A DNA stretch of 64,000 nucleotides from Commensalibacter nepenthis (GCF_029953305.1 NZ_JASBAN010000002.1:1-64000); one strand, 5' to 3'; positions 7,061 to 15,233 are shown, counted from the stretch's first letter. Program-made: numbers and translations. The notes: generated by a model from the sequence alone, not told the origin.

Positions 7061-7729
7061 TTAAAGTTTATTTGGAAAAACTATATCTTGGTTTTTATTC
7101 ATGATATATTTTTTATGGTTTGCTAATATTTTACATACATTTGAATAACAATAGTCTGTAGTTTGGCATATTTCTTTTAGAGTAAGCCCACGTTTTCTTA
7201 AGGAAATAACTTGTTGATGACGCTCAAGATCAGCTTGTTTGCCTTTGTATTTCCCATTTCGAATACCTCGTTCAATTCCCTGACGTTGACGTTCCCTCCT
7301 GGTGATCCAGTCTTTACGTGATATTGCAGCCATTAAATCAATGAACATGTTATTCACCGCATTTAAAATAGCTTTGGAAATAGGATCATTATCAGTAATA
7401 TTTTTATCTAAAGCTTGCCAAGAAGTCGGTATATCAAGACTTACAATTTTTAAATCAAGATTACTGATTTGTTTTTTAAGCTGTGTCCAGTCATGGTCAT
7501 TTAATCGTGTCAAACGATCTATCTGTTCGATTAATAAAATATCATCAGCCTGACTATCATTTAAGAGCCTCGTTAGTTCTATACGATTTAATTGGGTGCC
7601 ACTGGCATTTTCAATATAGTAACTTGCAATTTTATGCCCCCTTTCTTCTACAAATTGCCTAAGCATATCTTTTGCACGATCTGCATGTTGGTCTTTGGTT
7701 GAAGCTCGCAAGTAGGCTCGAATGAACAT
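7061..7729 (-). CDS. serine recombinase (resolvase/invertase family) at the CDI seam
   Basis: The 222-aa protein begins MFIRAYLRASTKDQHADRAK, with the catalytic Ser in the RAST motif at about residue 10. The conserved IEQIDRLTR segment carries active-site Arg residues. A long helix region (NNMFIDLMAAISRKDWITRR) and a C-terminal HTH (LRKRGLTLKEICQTTDYCYS) complete the layout of the small resolvase/invertase class. The gene points back toward the seam, with its stop 76 bases from the CdiA break point. A partial second copy of its 3' end lies at 4234-4463. It may move its own unit or rearrange toxin modules; that role is inferred. Confidence 0.85.
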   Translation of the reverse strand: MFIRAYLRASTKDQHADRAKDMLRQFVEERGHKIASYYIENASGTQLNRIELTRLLNDSQADDILLIEQIDRLTRLNDHDWTQLKKQISNLDLKIVSLDIPTSWQALDKNITDNDPISKAILNAVNNMFIDLMAAISRKDWITRRERQRQGIERGIRNGKYKGKQADLERHQQVISLRKRGLTLKEICQTTDYCYSNVCKILANHKKYIMNKNQDIVFPNKL

Positions 7730-7751
7730 TATCTAAAAATACCTTAAAAAA

Positions 7752-7814
7752 TCTATTATAGATCATTTAAAATAGACTGTCTATTATAGATTATATTTAT
7801 TCTTTAAAATAGAC
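7752..7814. promoter_or_regulatory. paired repeats upstream of the recombinase (candidate res site/operator)
   Basis: TCTATTATAGAT occurs at 7752 and 7780, and TTTAAAATAGAC at 7766 and 7803. They form two composite half-blocks just upstream of the recombinase start. Serine resolvases commonly bind such repeated sites beside their own gene. The remaining intergenic stretch up to 7972 is AT-rich and probably holds the promoter of the plus-strand cassette. Confidence 0.45.
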
Positions 7815-7972
7815 ATCTTTCAATACTCTATTTAGGGTATATCCAAAAGATATAGTTGTTTTAATTTATATTTTAGTTTAAAAAATTTGGAACGATTGTG
7901 TATTTATAATATAATGACACTGATTAAGAGTTTGTTTTAGTTAGAGTTATTATTGAAATATAGGGGGGTTAT

Positions 7973-8287
7973 ATGTCAGATGTGCCAGACTTTTATATAA
8001 CGGGTGTTAGGTATGGTGATGACGAATGTATTAGTCATGTTCGTGTAGCATTACATTTCGTAACAAGCACAGGTGAAATAAAAATGAAGAGGCCAGTATT
8101 AGTTCCTCGGGAATTTATAGTTGATTTATTACAAACGGGTAAAATAATTTTTTATACGGCAACATTGGATAAATCAAAAAACACATATCAACGAGGGGAA
8201 AATGTTAGCTTATATGACGAGCAATATATCACAACAGACCCTAATGGTAGTACTAAAGATAATTTAGAAGGTCTTCCAAAAGTTTAG
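7973..8287 (+). CDS. DUF3892-like small protein
   Basis: A 104-aa protein preceded by a strong AGGGGGG-type ribosome site seven bases before the ATG. The N-terminus DFYITGVRYGDDECISHVRV matches the DUF3892 pattern (ITxVRxxxxxxxIxxV). The function of that family is unknown. It is the first gene of a compact plus-strand set with a phosphoribosyltransferase and a SLOG protein, 35 bases ahead of the former. There is no signal peptide or membrane segment. Confidence 0.6.
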   Translation: MSDVPDFYITGVRYGDDECISHVRVALHFVTSTGEIKMKRPVLVPREFIVDLLQTGKIIFYTATLDKSKNTYQRGENVSLYDEQYITTDPNGSTKDNLEGLPKV

Positions 8288-8322
8288 GTCATTCACTTTT
8301 TAACTAGTGAGGGTTATCTTTT

Positions 8323-8907
8323 ATGAAAGTTAATATGAAGTCAATTTCAGGTAATTGGCACTCTGGCTTTGTAATGGATAAACATACCTTGCGAAGTATC
8401 CCTGTTGGTGAAAACCAATGGGGGCATATGCAGTTTGAGAAAGAGCGCAGCGAGGTTGGTGAGGCTCTTTTTCAACTGAAATATCGGGATGATTTTACGA
8501 AAGTTGCTTCGTTAGCAGAATGCTTAGTTGAAAATGCTTATCCTCTCTTTGATAATATTGGTTTTGTTCTACCCATGCCTGCATCAAAACCAAGACAGCG
8601 ACAACCTGTTAATGAAATAGCTAAAAAATTTGCCGAATTAGTTGAAAAACCATACTTTGATAATATTTTATTAAAAGAACCTATTAACATCTCATTAAAA
8701 GATTTAAATACAAAAGATGAAAAGTTAGAAGCAATAGGTAATTCATTCTATATTAATGAGCCTATTACTAATCAAGGATGTTGGAATGCGCTTATTATAG
8801 ATGATTTGTATCATACAGGTGCTTCTATGGAGAAGGCATGCGTTGCATTGAAAAAATATGTTAAAGTAAAAAACATATATGTGGTAGCTTTAACGTGGAG
8901 GATGTGA
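8323..8907 (+). CDS. ComF-like phosphoribosyltransferase
   Basis: The 194-aa protein has a type I phosphoribosyltransferase core. The PRPP-binding motif is ALIIDDLYHTGASMEKA at about residues 160-176, with two Asp before the T-G-A-S loop. Upstream, VLPMPASKPRQRQPVNEIAK is the P-x-P-x-S-x-x-R-x-x-QPV signature of ComFC-type proteins. The N-terminal 70 residues are not a zinc finger, unlike classical ComFC. Its stop overlaps the next start by one base (TGATG), so it is translationally coupled to the SLOG gene. The substrate is unknown. Confidence 0.8.
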   Translation: MKVNMKSISGNWHSGFVMDKHTLRSIPVGENQWGHMQFEKERSEVGEALFQLKYRDDFTKVASLAECLVENAYPLFDNIGFVLPMPASKPRQRQPVNEIAKKFAELVEKPYFDNILLKEPINISLKDLNTKDEKLEAIGNSFYINEPITNQGCWNALIIDDLYHTGASMEKACVALKKYVKVKNIYVVALTWRM

Positions 8908-9464
8908 TGACGACAGTATTTGTTGCTGGTTCAATAACCATTAAAAACCTTGATATGCTTCTTGTTGATCGTTTGAGAAAAATTGTTAATTCAGGATTTC
9001 ATGTGGTCGTTGGTGACGCTAATGGCGTTGATTCATCCGTTCAACGTGTTTTAGTAGAGCTAGGGCATAAACAAGCAACAGTATTTAGTAGTTCTGAAAA
9101 GCCACGTAATAATCTTGGTTCATGGCCAGTTAATTTTGTTAAAACAAATCATACTGAAGGTTCACGAGCATTTTTTACTGCTAAAGACCTTAAAATGGCA
9201 GAAGAAGCAGACTATGGTTTGATGGTTTGGGATACGAAAAGTACTGGTACTTTGAGTAATATAATTGAACTGTTAAAACGAAAAAAATACTCAGTTGTAT
9301 TTGTTAATAAGACTAAGCAGTTTTTTATTATCAAATCTCCTGAACATCTTGATACGCTTCTTGATTGTATGTCTCCAGCTTCTTTGACAAAAGCGGACGA
9401 AAAAATAAAGTTACATGATAAGGTTAGTCAGTTGAAAAATGAACAAATGCAAATGTTTATATAA
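8907..9464 (+). CDS. SLOG/DprA-like nucleotide-binding protein
   Basis: I chose ATG 8907, which overlaps the preceding stop and follows GTGGAGG. The product has 185 aa. The N-terminus TTVFVAGSITIKNLD is followed by GFHVVVGDANGVDSSVQRVL, which carries the glycine-rich Rossmann-type signature of SLOG/LOG/DprA-like domains. Later segments (EADYGLMVWDTKSTGTLSNI) look like the second half of the nucleotide pocket. The last 40 residues are charged and may form a helix. SLOG domains often sense or process nucleotides in bacterial conflict systems. Coupling to a phosphoribosyltransferase suggests one pathway. Confidence 0.75.
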   Translation: MTTVFVAGSITIKNLDMLLVDRLRKIVNSGFHVVVGDANGVDSSVQRVLVELGHKQATVFSSSEKPRNNLGSWPVNFVKTNHTEGSRAFFTAKDLKMAEEADYGLMVWDTKSTGTLSNIIELLKRKKYSVVFVNKTKQFFIIKSPEHLDTLLDCMSPASLTKADEKIKLHDKVSQLKNEQMQMFI

Positions 9465-9491
9465 TACTTCAAGCTATTTGTATAAAATTTT

Positions 9492-9526
9492 AAAGTGCAT
9501 TTTTCATAACGAGATTTGCACTTTTT
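9492..9526 (+). terminator. terminator of the phosphoribosyltransferase/SLOG cassette
   Basis: AAAGTGCA and TGCACTTT form an 8-bp stem with a 17-base loop, followed by TT. It lies 28 bases after the SLOG stop and ends two bases before IS copy B. Confidence 0.5.
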
Positions 9527-9528
9527 GT

Positions 9529-10408
9529 GGTCTTGTCGCAAATATTGAATGGTGCTGTGATTAGCCATAAAGCTAGCTAATTTAGACGGGTATATTATTA
9601 TTTAAACCGAATATGCTTTGAATGAGTTTTATTTGTTCGTTGATTGTCCATTTTCCTTTAAAACCCAGTCCTTTTTTAATCCAGAGAATGGCCTCATATC
9701 CGTTGAGTGTTTTTCTTGCTGTATGAAAAGACTGAAAGCAACCATTCTTTGGGATCATTCTCTTTACTCTAAAATGATCATTTTCTATTCCCTGTTGTAA
9801 GGACTTTCTTGTTTCATGAACGCAGTGATTGGCAAGGATATGCTCATTCTTCATGGTTTGTATGGTCTTTGGAAAAGTTGCGGCTTGATCTGTTCCAATA
9901 TGGGTTGGAGCGAACAGACCATCTTCTTTAAACGCCTTTCTAAAGAAACGTTGTGCTGCTTTGATATTTCTTTTAGCTGTTAATAAGAAATCAATAGCAG
10001 TTCCATTCTTATCAATGGCTCTATATAGATACTTCCACTGACCTTTTACTTTGATATAGGTTTCATCAATCCTCACCTCACCACAATGAGGTTTTCTATA
10101 GCTTCTTAATCGCTTTTCTAATAGTGGTGCATAACGTAATACCCAACGATTTAACGTGCTATGATCTATATTTATCCCACGTTCTAAAAACAATTCCTCA
10201 ATGTCTCGATAGCTAAGACAATAGCGTAAATACCAGTTTACCGCTTGGATAATCATCAATCCATTAAAATGACGACCTTTAAAATCATCCCTAGATCTTA
10301 ATATAAGCTTGCTATAGATACCAATAGACATAAATCGTTCCTAAAATATAAATACTCACTCCATTTTTATATCATACTAAAATACATAATTAAATTTGCG
10401 ACAAGACC
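9529..10408 (-). mobile_element. IS6-family-like element, copy B (880 bp)
   Basis: Complete element with GGTCTTGTCGCAAAT ends. The transposase protein is identical to copy C at 14232, and both lie in the same orientation. Flanking 8-mers (CTTTTTGT, TAATTTCT) do not match, so there is no target duplication. Its right end cuts a Sel1-repeat gene. Confidence 0.9.
9582..10331 (-). CDS. IS6-family transposase (copy B)
   Basis: Full-length 249-aa DDE transposase with VRIDETYIKVKGQWKYLYRA, HIGTDQAATFPKTI and GIENDHFRVKRMIPKNG. Compared with copies A, E and F it reads DQAATF instead of DKALPF and VKRMIPKNG instead of LKRGIPRNG. It therefore belongs to a distinct subgroup with copy C. The catalytic Asp, Asp and Glu are intact. 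Confidence 0.92.
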   Translation of the reverse strand: MSIGIYSKLILRSRDDFKGRHFNGLMIIQAVNWYLRYCLSYRDIEELFLERGINIDHSTLNRWVLRYAPLLEKRLRSYRKPHCGEVRIDETYIKVKGQWKYLYRAIDKNGTAIDFLLTAKRNIKAAQRFFRKAFKEDGLFAPTHIGTDQAATFPKTIQTMKNEHILANHCVHETRKSLQQGIENDHFRVKRMIPKNGCFQSFHTARKTLNGYEAILWIKKGLGFKGKWTINEQIKLIQSIFGLNNNIPV

Positions 10409-10596
10409 TAATTTCTGCTAATCAGGGTAACGCAGAAGCACAATTTACTGTTGGTGCGCAATATATGACGGGTAGACGTGTTCCTAAAGACGAAAAAAAA
10501 GCCATGGAATATTTTAAAAAATCCTGTCTGCAAAAATATGACATGGGTTGCAAAGCCTATCATGGCAAAATGAATTTTAACGATGTAACCTATTAA
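10409..10596 (+). pseudogene. Sel1-repeat protein, C-terminal fragment
   Basis: The frame enters from the IS end and reads NQGNAEAQFTVGAQYMTGRR, then VPKDEKKAMEYFKKSCLQKY. This is a textbook Sel1-like repeat (A-x-x-G-x-x-Y-x-x-G-x-G-V-x-x-D-x-x-K-A). The last residues KAYHGKMNFNDVTY form a tail. The only start codon available lies inside the IS repeat, so the 5' part of the gene was lost to copy B. Confidence 0.75.
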
Positions 10597-10615
10597 AATA
10601 CATTATAATATTTAT

Positions 10616-10643
10616 AAAACGACCCATTAGAGGTCGTTTTTTT
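10616..10643 (+). terminator. intrinsic terminator after the Sel1 fragment
   Basis: AAAACGACC-CATTAGA-GGTCGTTTT followed by TTT gives a 9-bp stem and U-tract. A nearly identical hairpin stands at 15396. Confidence 0.8.
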
Positions 10644-10679
10644 ATGTCTTAACAACAAATTATATAAGGTAAATAAAAT

Positions 10680-11216
10680 ATGACCATAAAGAATAATTCA
10701 TCGAAAGATACAGTTAAGTCTTCTAAAGACGGAGATTTTCCAAAGTTAAAAATATTAAATCATAGTGAAATATATGATTTAGTAACAAAATTTATACAGA
10801 AAGTCGTTTTAATTAAAGATGTTGAGTTAACGATTAGTAATAGGACAAGTTTTAAAATTTCTATCCCTCAATTGCCTTTTATCTCATTACTCATCGCTGA
10901 TATTTATCTTTTGCCAGATTTAAAGACTTACACTGTGAATGGACAAAAAATATCATTGATACAATCAGAAGTAATGATGAATATACTATTTTTCGGGAAT
11001 GAACAAATCAGTTCTCTAGAGCTGGCTCAAACTTTCAAAACCAGATTTAACAAAGGTTGGGCTACGGAACAATTTGCTCAATATAGTAAATCTTTTATTC
11101 CGCTTTATAGTAACAATTTAACGATAAAACCTGCTTTGATGGGTGTTTCAAAACAATTTGAAGATACGTGTTCTGTAGATGCATATTTTGAACTTCATCC
11201 TGAGATTGTTGAATAA
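10680..11216 (+). CDS. hypothetical protein
   Basis: A 178-aa protein preceded by AAGGTAAATAAA. It has a charged, Lys/Ser-rich N-terminus, then a mixed alpha/beta body with one mildly hydrophobic stretch (LPFISLLIADIYLLPDL, about 62-78). There is no clear signal peptide. I do not recognise a family. The body is close to RelBE and a resolvase, in a block that looks plasmid-derived. Confidence 0.55.
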   Translation: MTIKNNSSKDTVKSSKDGDFPKLKILNHSEIYDLVTKFIQKVVLIKDVELTISNRTSFKISIPQLPFISLLIADIYLLPDLKTYTVNGQKISLIQSEVMMNILFFGNEQISSLELAQTFKTRFNKGWATEQFAQYSKSFIPLYSNNLTIKPALMGVSKQFEDTCSVDAYFELHPEIVE

Positions 11217-11224
11217 ATTAAAGT

Positions 11225-11521
11225 CTAGTTATTATTTAATCTAGTAGTAGCTGTTCCATAAACTTTTTTATCTTCACGTTTTCCCACAGCAATAACTAAA
11301 ATTACGATTTCTTCATCAATGACTTGATAAACTAATCTATAACCAGAAGATCTTAACTTAATTTTATAACAGTTAGCTAGGTCTCCATGTAAACGAGCAG
11401 ATTCAATATGAGGATTATTCTGTAATTGTTTTAACTTCTTTTTGAATAACGTTTGAATAGATTTATCGAGCTTATGCCATTCTTTTAAAGCCCTTTCATC
11501 AAAGTCAATATTAAAGATCAT
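11225..11521 (-). CDS. relE: RelE toxin, mRNA interferase
   Basis: The 98-aa protein follows E. coli RelE almost end to end: FDERALKEWHKLDKSIQ, KKKLKQLQNNPHIESARLHG, and the highly conserved YKIKLRSSGYRLVYQVIDEE and ISVGKR-like VIAVGKREDKKVYG. The Lys/Arg residues used for ribosome-dependent mRNA cleavage are present. Its start overlaps the end of relB by 11 bases (GATGATC), so the two are coupled. It probably served as a plasmid addiction module and may now stabilise the region. Confidence 0.93.
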   Translation of the reverse strand: MIFNIDFDERALKEWHKLDKSIQTLFKKKLKQLQNNPHIESARLHGDLANCYKIKLRSSGYRLVYQVIDEEIVILVIAVGKREDKKVYGTATTRLNNN

Positions 11522-11765
11522 CTAAATTAACTCTAATACGTTTTGTAGGACTGTTTAAACGTTCACGCACAACCGCTAAAATATCATCATCTTTATCATT
11601 ATCACTGACCATCACTGAAACCTCTGAAAAAGGTAATTTTTTGTTTTCAGCAACATAACGTAAGAATAGTCTCAGTGCATCTGAGGGGGACAAATTAAGA
11701 TTATCAAAAGCTTTATAAGCATCTTTTTTTAAATTTTCATCCACTCTAATTTGAATAGTACTCAT
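11511..11765 (-). CDS. relB: RelB antitoxin
   Basis: The 84-aa RelB/DinJ-type antitoxin has an N-terminal ribbon-helix-helix (STIQIRVDENLKKDAYKAFD, then LSPSDALRLFLRYVAENKKL). The C-terminal toxin-binding tail ends in RERLNSPTKRIRVNLDDL, close to E. coli RelB. It lies upstream of relE on the minus strand and probably represses the shared promoter between 11766 and 11850. Confidence 0.92.
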   Translation of the reverse strand: MSTIQIRVDENLKKDAYKAFDNLNLSPSDALRLFLRYVAENKKLPFSEVSVMVSDNDKDDDILAVVRERLNSPTKRIRVNLDDL

Positions 11766-11880
11766 TATTTCTTACCTTCAGATCAAACTATAATAGATAA
11801 ATTATAATGTAATTACAAATGTAGTGCAATATTTTATTATATGAGTTTGTATAAAGTATTTTGTATTTAAATGATTACAC

Positions 11881-11992
11881 TCAAAAGAATACGTATATGT
11901 AAACATAGAAACGATTGGAATCCGTATTTATTTAAGTTGATTTATTTAAGAATACAGTTATATAGATAAACATCTTAAACTTAAAAGAATAC
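11881..11992. promoter_or_regulatory. direct repeats upstream of a resolvase (candidate res site)
   Basis: Between relB and the resolvase, T(C/T)AAAAGAATAC occurs at 11881 and 11981, and TTTATTTAAG at 11927 and 11941. The position just ahead of the recombinase start and the about 110-base span fit a plasmid resolution site. The repeats themselves are seen; the function is inferred. Confidence 0.4.
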
Positions 11993-12005
11993 AATCGAGA
12001 CAATT

Positions 12006-12569
12006 ATGAGCAATGTTGGATACATAAGAGTAAGCTCTGCATATCAAAATACAGAACGACAACTTGATGGAGTTAAACTAGATAAAATCTTCACAGATAA
12101 AATTAGCGGTGTGGATACGAAAAGACCTCAATTACAAGCAATGTTAGAATATGTCAGAGAAGGTGATGTTATTCATGTTCATTCTATTGATAGGCTAGCA
12201 AGAAACCTTAAAGATTTAAGTCAGCTAGTAGATGATTTGAATGCCAGAGGAATTAGCATTCATTTTCATCAAGAAAATCTAACTTTTACAAATAGTGAAG
12301 ATTCTATTAAAAAACTCATGTTCCAACTCTTAGGCAGCTTTGCTGAGTTTGAAAGAAGTCTTATTAGGGAAAGACAAAGAGAAGGAATTGCCAAAGCAAA
12401 ACAAGCTGGGAAATATAAAGGTCGAAGGAAAACAATCAATAGCAACATTATTATAGAAACTATGAGTAAAGAAGGTGCTAGTTACAGAAAAACTGCCAAG
12501 ACACTCAATATAAGTCTTTCAACGGTTCAAAGAGTGATGAAAGAGTATAAAAGCAAAAGAGCATCTTAA
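12006..12569 (+). CDS. plasmid-type serine resolvase
   Basis: The 187-aa protein begins MSNVGYIRVSSAYQNTERQL, with the nucleophilic Ser in the RVSS motif at about residue 10. It has the conserved HVHSIDRLARNLKDL block, a GSFAEFERSLIRERQREGI dimerisation/arm helix and a C-terminal HTH (SYRKTAKTLNISLSTVQRVM). This is the standard Tn3/plasmid resolvase layout. It probably resolves dimers of the plasmid from which this block came. It is only distantly like the recombinase at 7061. Confidence 0.9.
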   Translation: MSNVGYIRVSSAYQNTERQLDGVKLDKIFTDKISGVDTKRPQLQAMLEYVREGDVIHVHSIDRLARNLKDLSQLVDDLNARGISIHFHQENLTFTNSEDSIKKLMFQLLGSFAEFERSLIRERQREGIAKAKQAGKYKGRRKTINSNIIIETMSKEGASYRKTAKTLNISLSTVQRVMKEYKSKRAS

Positions 12570-12570
12570 T

Positions 12571-12663
12571 AACGGATTGAATGTCAAAGAAGTTGCTACT
12601 AGAGTTAAAGTTAGAAAGGCAACTTTTTATAAAGCTCTCAATATCAAAAAATCTTATACATAA
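12571..12663 (+). pseudogene. HTH tail of a second resolvase (remnant)
   Basis: Immediately after the resolvase stop an open frame reads NGLNVKEVATRVKVRKATFY, then KALNIKKSYT and TAA. It looks like the C-terminal DNA-binding HTH of another resolvase and has no start. It could be an older tail left behind when the gene was replaced. Confidence 0.45.
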
Positions 12664-12702
12664 ACTTTTATAATACGATATTAGTAGGTTGTATTAAAAT
12701 AA

Positions 12703-12754
12703 CTATAATGATAATAATTTATTATTATATAAATATATAATGCTATCATTATAG
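12703..12754. promoter_or_regulatory. inverted repeat in front of parA (operator or centromere candidate)
   Basis: CTATAATGATA and its exact complement TATCATTATAG flank a 30-base AT-only core and end ten bases before the parA start. Small partition operons with ribbon-helix-helix partners commonly bind such repeats for autoregulation and segregation. Confidence 0.5.
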
Positions 12755-12763
12755 GATGATATT

Positions 12764-13384
12764 ATGAAAACAATAGCAATTTTAAGTCAAAAAGGTGGAG
12801 CAGGAAAAACTACAATCGCTTTAAACTTAAGCGTTGCTGCTAGTTTGAAGAAAAAAACATCTGTAATAATAGATATTGATCCTCAAGCATCTATTACACA
12901 ATGGGGAGATAGTAGGAAGAAAGAAAACCCAACAGTTATATCAGTGCAAGCATCTAGATTGTCCAATACATTAACAAAATGTTTAGACAATAAAGTTGAT
13001 TTTGTATTTATTGATACTGCTCCACATGCTGAGCAATCTGCGTTATTAGCAGCAAGGCAAGCAGATTTGGTAATAATTCCTTGTAGACCATCTGTTATCG
13101 ACATAAGAGCAATTCAATCTACGATTGATATTTGTAAGATAGCAGAAGTTAAGTATTTTATTGTTTTGAATCAAGTTTTATCAAGAAGTAATTTAACACA
13201 AGATGCATTAGATGCTTTGAAAGAACTTAAAATTCCAACTGTGCCAGTTAATATAGGACAACGGATTGCATTTATAAATTCTGTTACTCACGGTGAAGGG
13301 GTAATGGAATTTGACCCTAACGGAAAATCTTTCCAAGAAATTAATAATTTGTATAAATTTGTTATTAAACAATTAAAAAGTTAA
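12764..13384 (+). CDS. parA: ParA-family partition ATPase (small, type Ib)
   Basis: The 206-aa protein has a deviant Walker A motif QKGGAGKTTIALNLS at the N-terminus, a Walker A' IDIDPQASITQWG, and a Walker B-like FVFIDTAPH. It lacks the N-terminal HTH extension of large ParA proteins, so it belongs to the type Ib class that pairs with a small DNA-binding partner. The partner follows five bases downstream. It serves plasmid partition; the replicon gene beside it is broken. Confidence 0.9.
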   Translation: MKTIAILSQKGGAGKTTIALNLSVAASLKKKTSVIIDIDPQASITQWGDSRKKENPTVISVQASRLSNTLTKCLDNKVDFVFIDTAPHAEQSALLAARQADLVIIPCRPSVIDIRAIQSTIDICKIAEVKYFIVLNQVLSRSNLTQDALDALKELKIPTVPVNIGQRIAFINSVTHGEGVMEFDPNGKSFQEINNLYKFVIKQLKS

Positions 13385-13389
13385 TTATC

Positions 13390-13632
13390 ATGACACAAAA
13401 ACGAGTGAACTCTTTAAAAGATGTATTACTACAAGATAAAAAACGTCAGTTAATATCTGATATAAAAGATAGTAAAAGCGATCTAGTTCAGCTGAATTTC
13501 AGAATAGATCAAGCAGCTAAAACGCAACTAGAGTTTTTACGTTTGGAAACAGGGGCTAAAAGTATACAAAGTTTAATGATTGAAGCTATAAATGATTTAT
13601 TTGAAAAGCATGGAAAAAATCGTATAGCATAA
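13390..13632 (+). CDS. ribbon-helix-helix partition partner (ParB/ParG-like)
   Basis: An 80-aa basic protein starts six bases after parA. The C-terminal half, VQLNFRIDQAAKTQLEFLRL and SIQSLMIEAINDLFEKHG, has the beta-helix-helix pattern of ribbon-helix-helix DNA-binding proteins. The flexible charged N-terminus is typical of ParG-like proteins that stimulate ParA. It probably binds the inverted repeat upstream of parA. Confidence 0.75.
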   Translation: MTQKRVNSLKDVLLQDKKRQLISDIKDSKSDLVQLNFRIDQAAKTQLEFLRLETGAKSIQSLMIEAINDLFEKHGKNRIA

Positions 13633-13658
13633 TATAATTATATATTGCTAGCATGATA

Positions 13659-14231
13659 TTAATTTTCTTTGAAATTAAATTGTAGTGACTTTACATTACG
13701 TCCAATCTTAATAGTTTGAATGGTTATTGTTAAATTACTTTTTTCATTTAATTCTTTTATAGATGGTTGTATTACCCACTGATTAAATGATTTAAAAGTT
13801 TTATATTTATCTTCTACTTCCAGTATAGATCGTAATTTTGTAACAGTAATTGTACGCGATCCAATAATTTTAAATTGCATAAGAAGTTCATAAATTCTTA
13901 TACTATAATTACTTTTTAACGAAGATATGTTCTTTAAAATAATGCTAGTAAATTGACCTTTTAATTGAGTAAGGTAAGGCATGATAGAGTCTGAAAAAAC
14001 AATTTCTACTTTACCTTCACCGTTAAAATACTTAGCCTCTTCTTGTATCCATCTAATTCGTCTTTTTTCATCATCACTATAAACGTGTATCCATCTTTCT
14101 GCCAATTTATCGACAGCCTCCTGTAACCTTTCTTCAGCATGTTTTTTTCCAATATTTGGAAAAGCATTAAGAAATTCTTGGGATGTTATTTGGAAAGTTT
14201 TGTTTATGTTTGCGTCTTTAGGATTTAATTT
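13659..14231 (-). pseudogene. Rep_3-family replication initiator, 5'-truncated
   Basis: The open frame continues unbroken from the IS joint at 14231 to a stop at 13659. It reads DANINKTFQITSQEFLNAFP, then EEAKYFNGEGKVEIVFSDSI, SNYSIRIYELLMQFKIIG and KTFKSFNQWVIQPSIKELNE. The middle and C-terminal winged helix of a Rep_3 initiator are present; the N-terminal helix and start are missing because IS copy C replaced them. The ATG at 14105 is internal. It is not likely to function as an initiator. Confidence 0.8.
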
Positions 14232-15111
14232 GGTCTTGTCGCAAATATTGAATGGTGCTGTGATTAGCCATAAAGCTAGCTAATTTAGACGGGTATATTA
14301 TTATTTAAACCGAATATGCTTTGAATGAGTTTTATTTGTTCGTTGATTGTCCATTTTCCTTTAAAACCCAGTCCTTTTTTAATCCAGAGAATGGCCTCAT
14401 ATCCGTTGAGTGTTTTTCTTGCTGTATGAAAAGACTGAAAGCAACCATTCTTTGGGATCATTCTCTTTACTCTAAAATGATCATTTTCTATTCCCTGTTG
14501 TAAGGACTTTCTTGTTTCATGAACGCAGTGATTGGCAAGGATATGCTCATTCTTCATGGTTTGTATGGTCTTTGGAAAAGTTGCGGCTTGATCTGTTCCA
14601 ATATGGGTTGGAGCGAACAGACCATCTTCTTTAAACGCCTTTCTAAAGAAACGTTGTGCTGCTTTGATATTTCTTTTAGCTGTTAATAAGAAATCAATAG
14701 CAGTTCCATTCTTATCAATGGCTCTATATAGATACTTCCACTGACCTTTTACTTTGATATAGGTTTCATCAATCCTCACCTCACCACAATGAGGTTTTCT
14801 ATAGCTTCTTAATCGCTTTTCTAATAGTGGTGCATAACGTAATACCCAACGATTTAACGTGCTATGATCTATATTTATCCCACGTTCTAAAAACAATTCC
14901 TCAATGTCTCGATAGCTAAGACAATAGCGTAAATACCAGTTTACCGCTTGGATAATCATCAATCCATTAAAATGACGACCTTTAAAATCATCCCTAGATC
15001 TTAATATAAGCTTGCTATAGATACCAATAGACATAAATCGTTCCTAAAATATAAATACTCACTCCATTTTTATATCATACTAAAATACATAATTAAATTT
15101 GCGACAAGACC
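14232..15111 (-). mobile_element. IS6-family-like element, copy C (880 bp)
   Basis: Complete copy, same orientation as copy B, with identical transposase and the same subgroup markers. The left end cuts a Rep_3 gene and the right end cuts a different gene start. Flanking 8-mers TTTAATTT and TCCTGTTC do not match. Copies B and C bracket a 3.8-kb plasmid-like segment as direct repeats. Confidence 0.9.
14285..15034 (-). CDS. IS6-family transposase (copy C)
   Basis: Full-length 249-aa DDE transposase, residue for residue the same as the copy B protein, with intact catalytic residues (IDETYIK, GTDQAATF, IENDHF). Identity between B and C implies very recent duplication or gene conversion. Confidence 0.92.
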   Translation of the reverse strand: MSIGIYSKLILRSRDDFKGRHFNGLMIIQAVNWYLRYCLSYRDIEELFLERGINIDHSTLNRWVLRYAPLLEKRLRSYRKPHCGEVRIDETYIKVKGQWKYLYRAIDKNGTAIDFLLTAKRNIKAAQRFFRKAFKEDGLFAPTHIGTDQAATFPKTIQTMKNEHILANHCVHETRKSLQQGIENDHFRVKRMIPKNGCFQSFHTARKTLNGYEAILWIKKGLGFKGKWTINEQIKLIQSIFGLNNNIPV

Positions 15112-15183
15112 TCCTGTTCTATGTTCTGTCTTTAAAGTAAAAAATATCACTCGAGATGATCCCCAAACTTTCTTACTTTCCAT
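15112..15183 (-). pseudogene. start of an unknown gene cut by IS copy C
   Basis: On the minus strand an ATG at 15183 follows a good ribosome site (CAGGGAG). It opens MESKKVWGSSRVIFFTLKTE and then runs into the IS end. Only 24 native codons remain. The family cannot be told from this. Confidence 0.4.
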
Positions 15184-15233
15184 AACTATCAAACTCCCTG
15201 TTCAAACTCATAGAATTTCGTATGGCAAGATGT

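Noticed and set aside
9618..9800. 60-aa ORF inside IS copies B and C
   Set aside because: It is a frame antisense to the transposase with no own signals.
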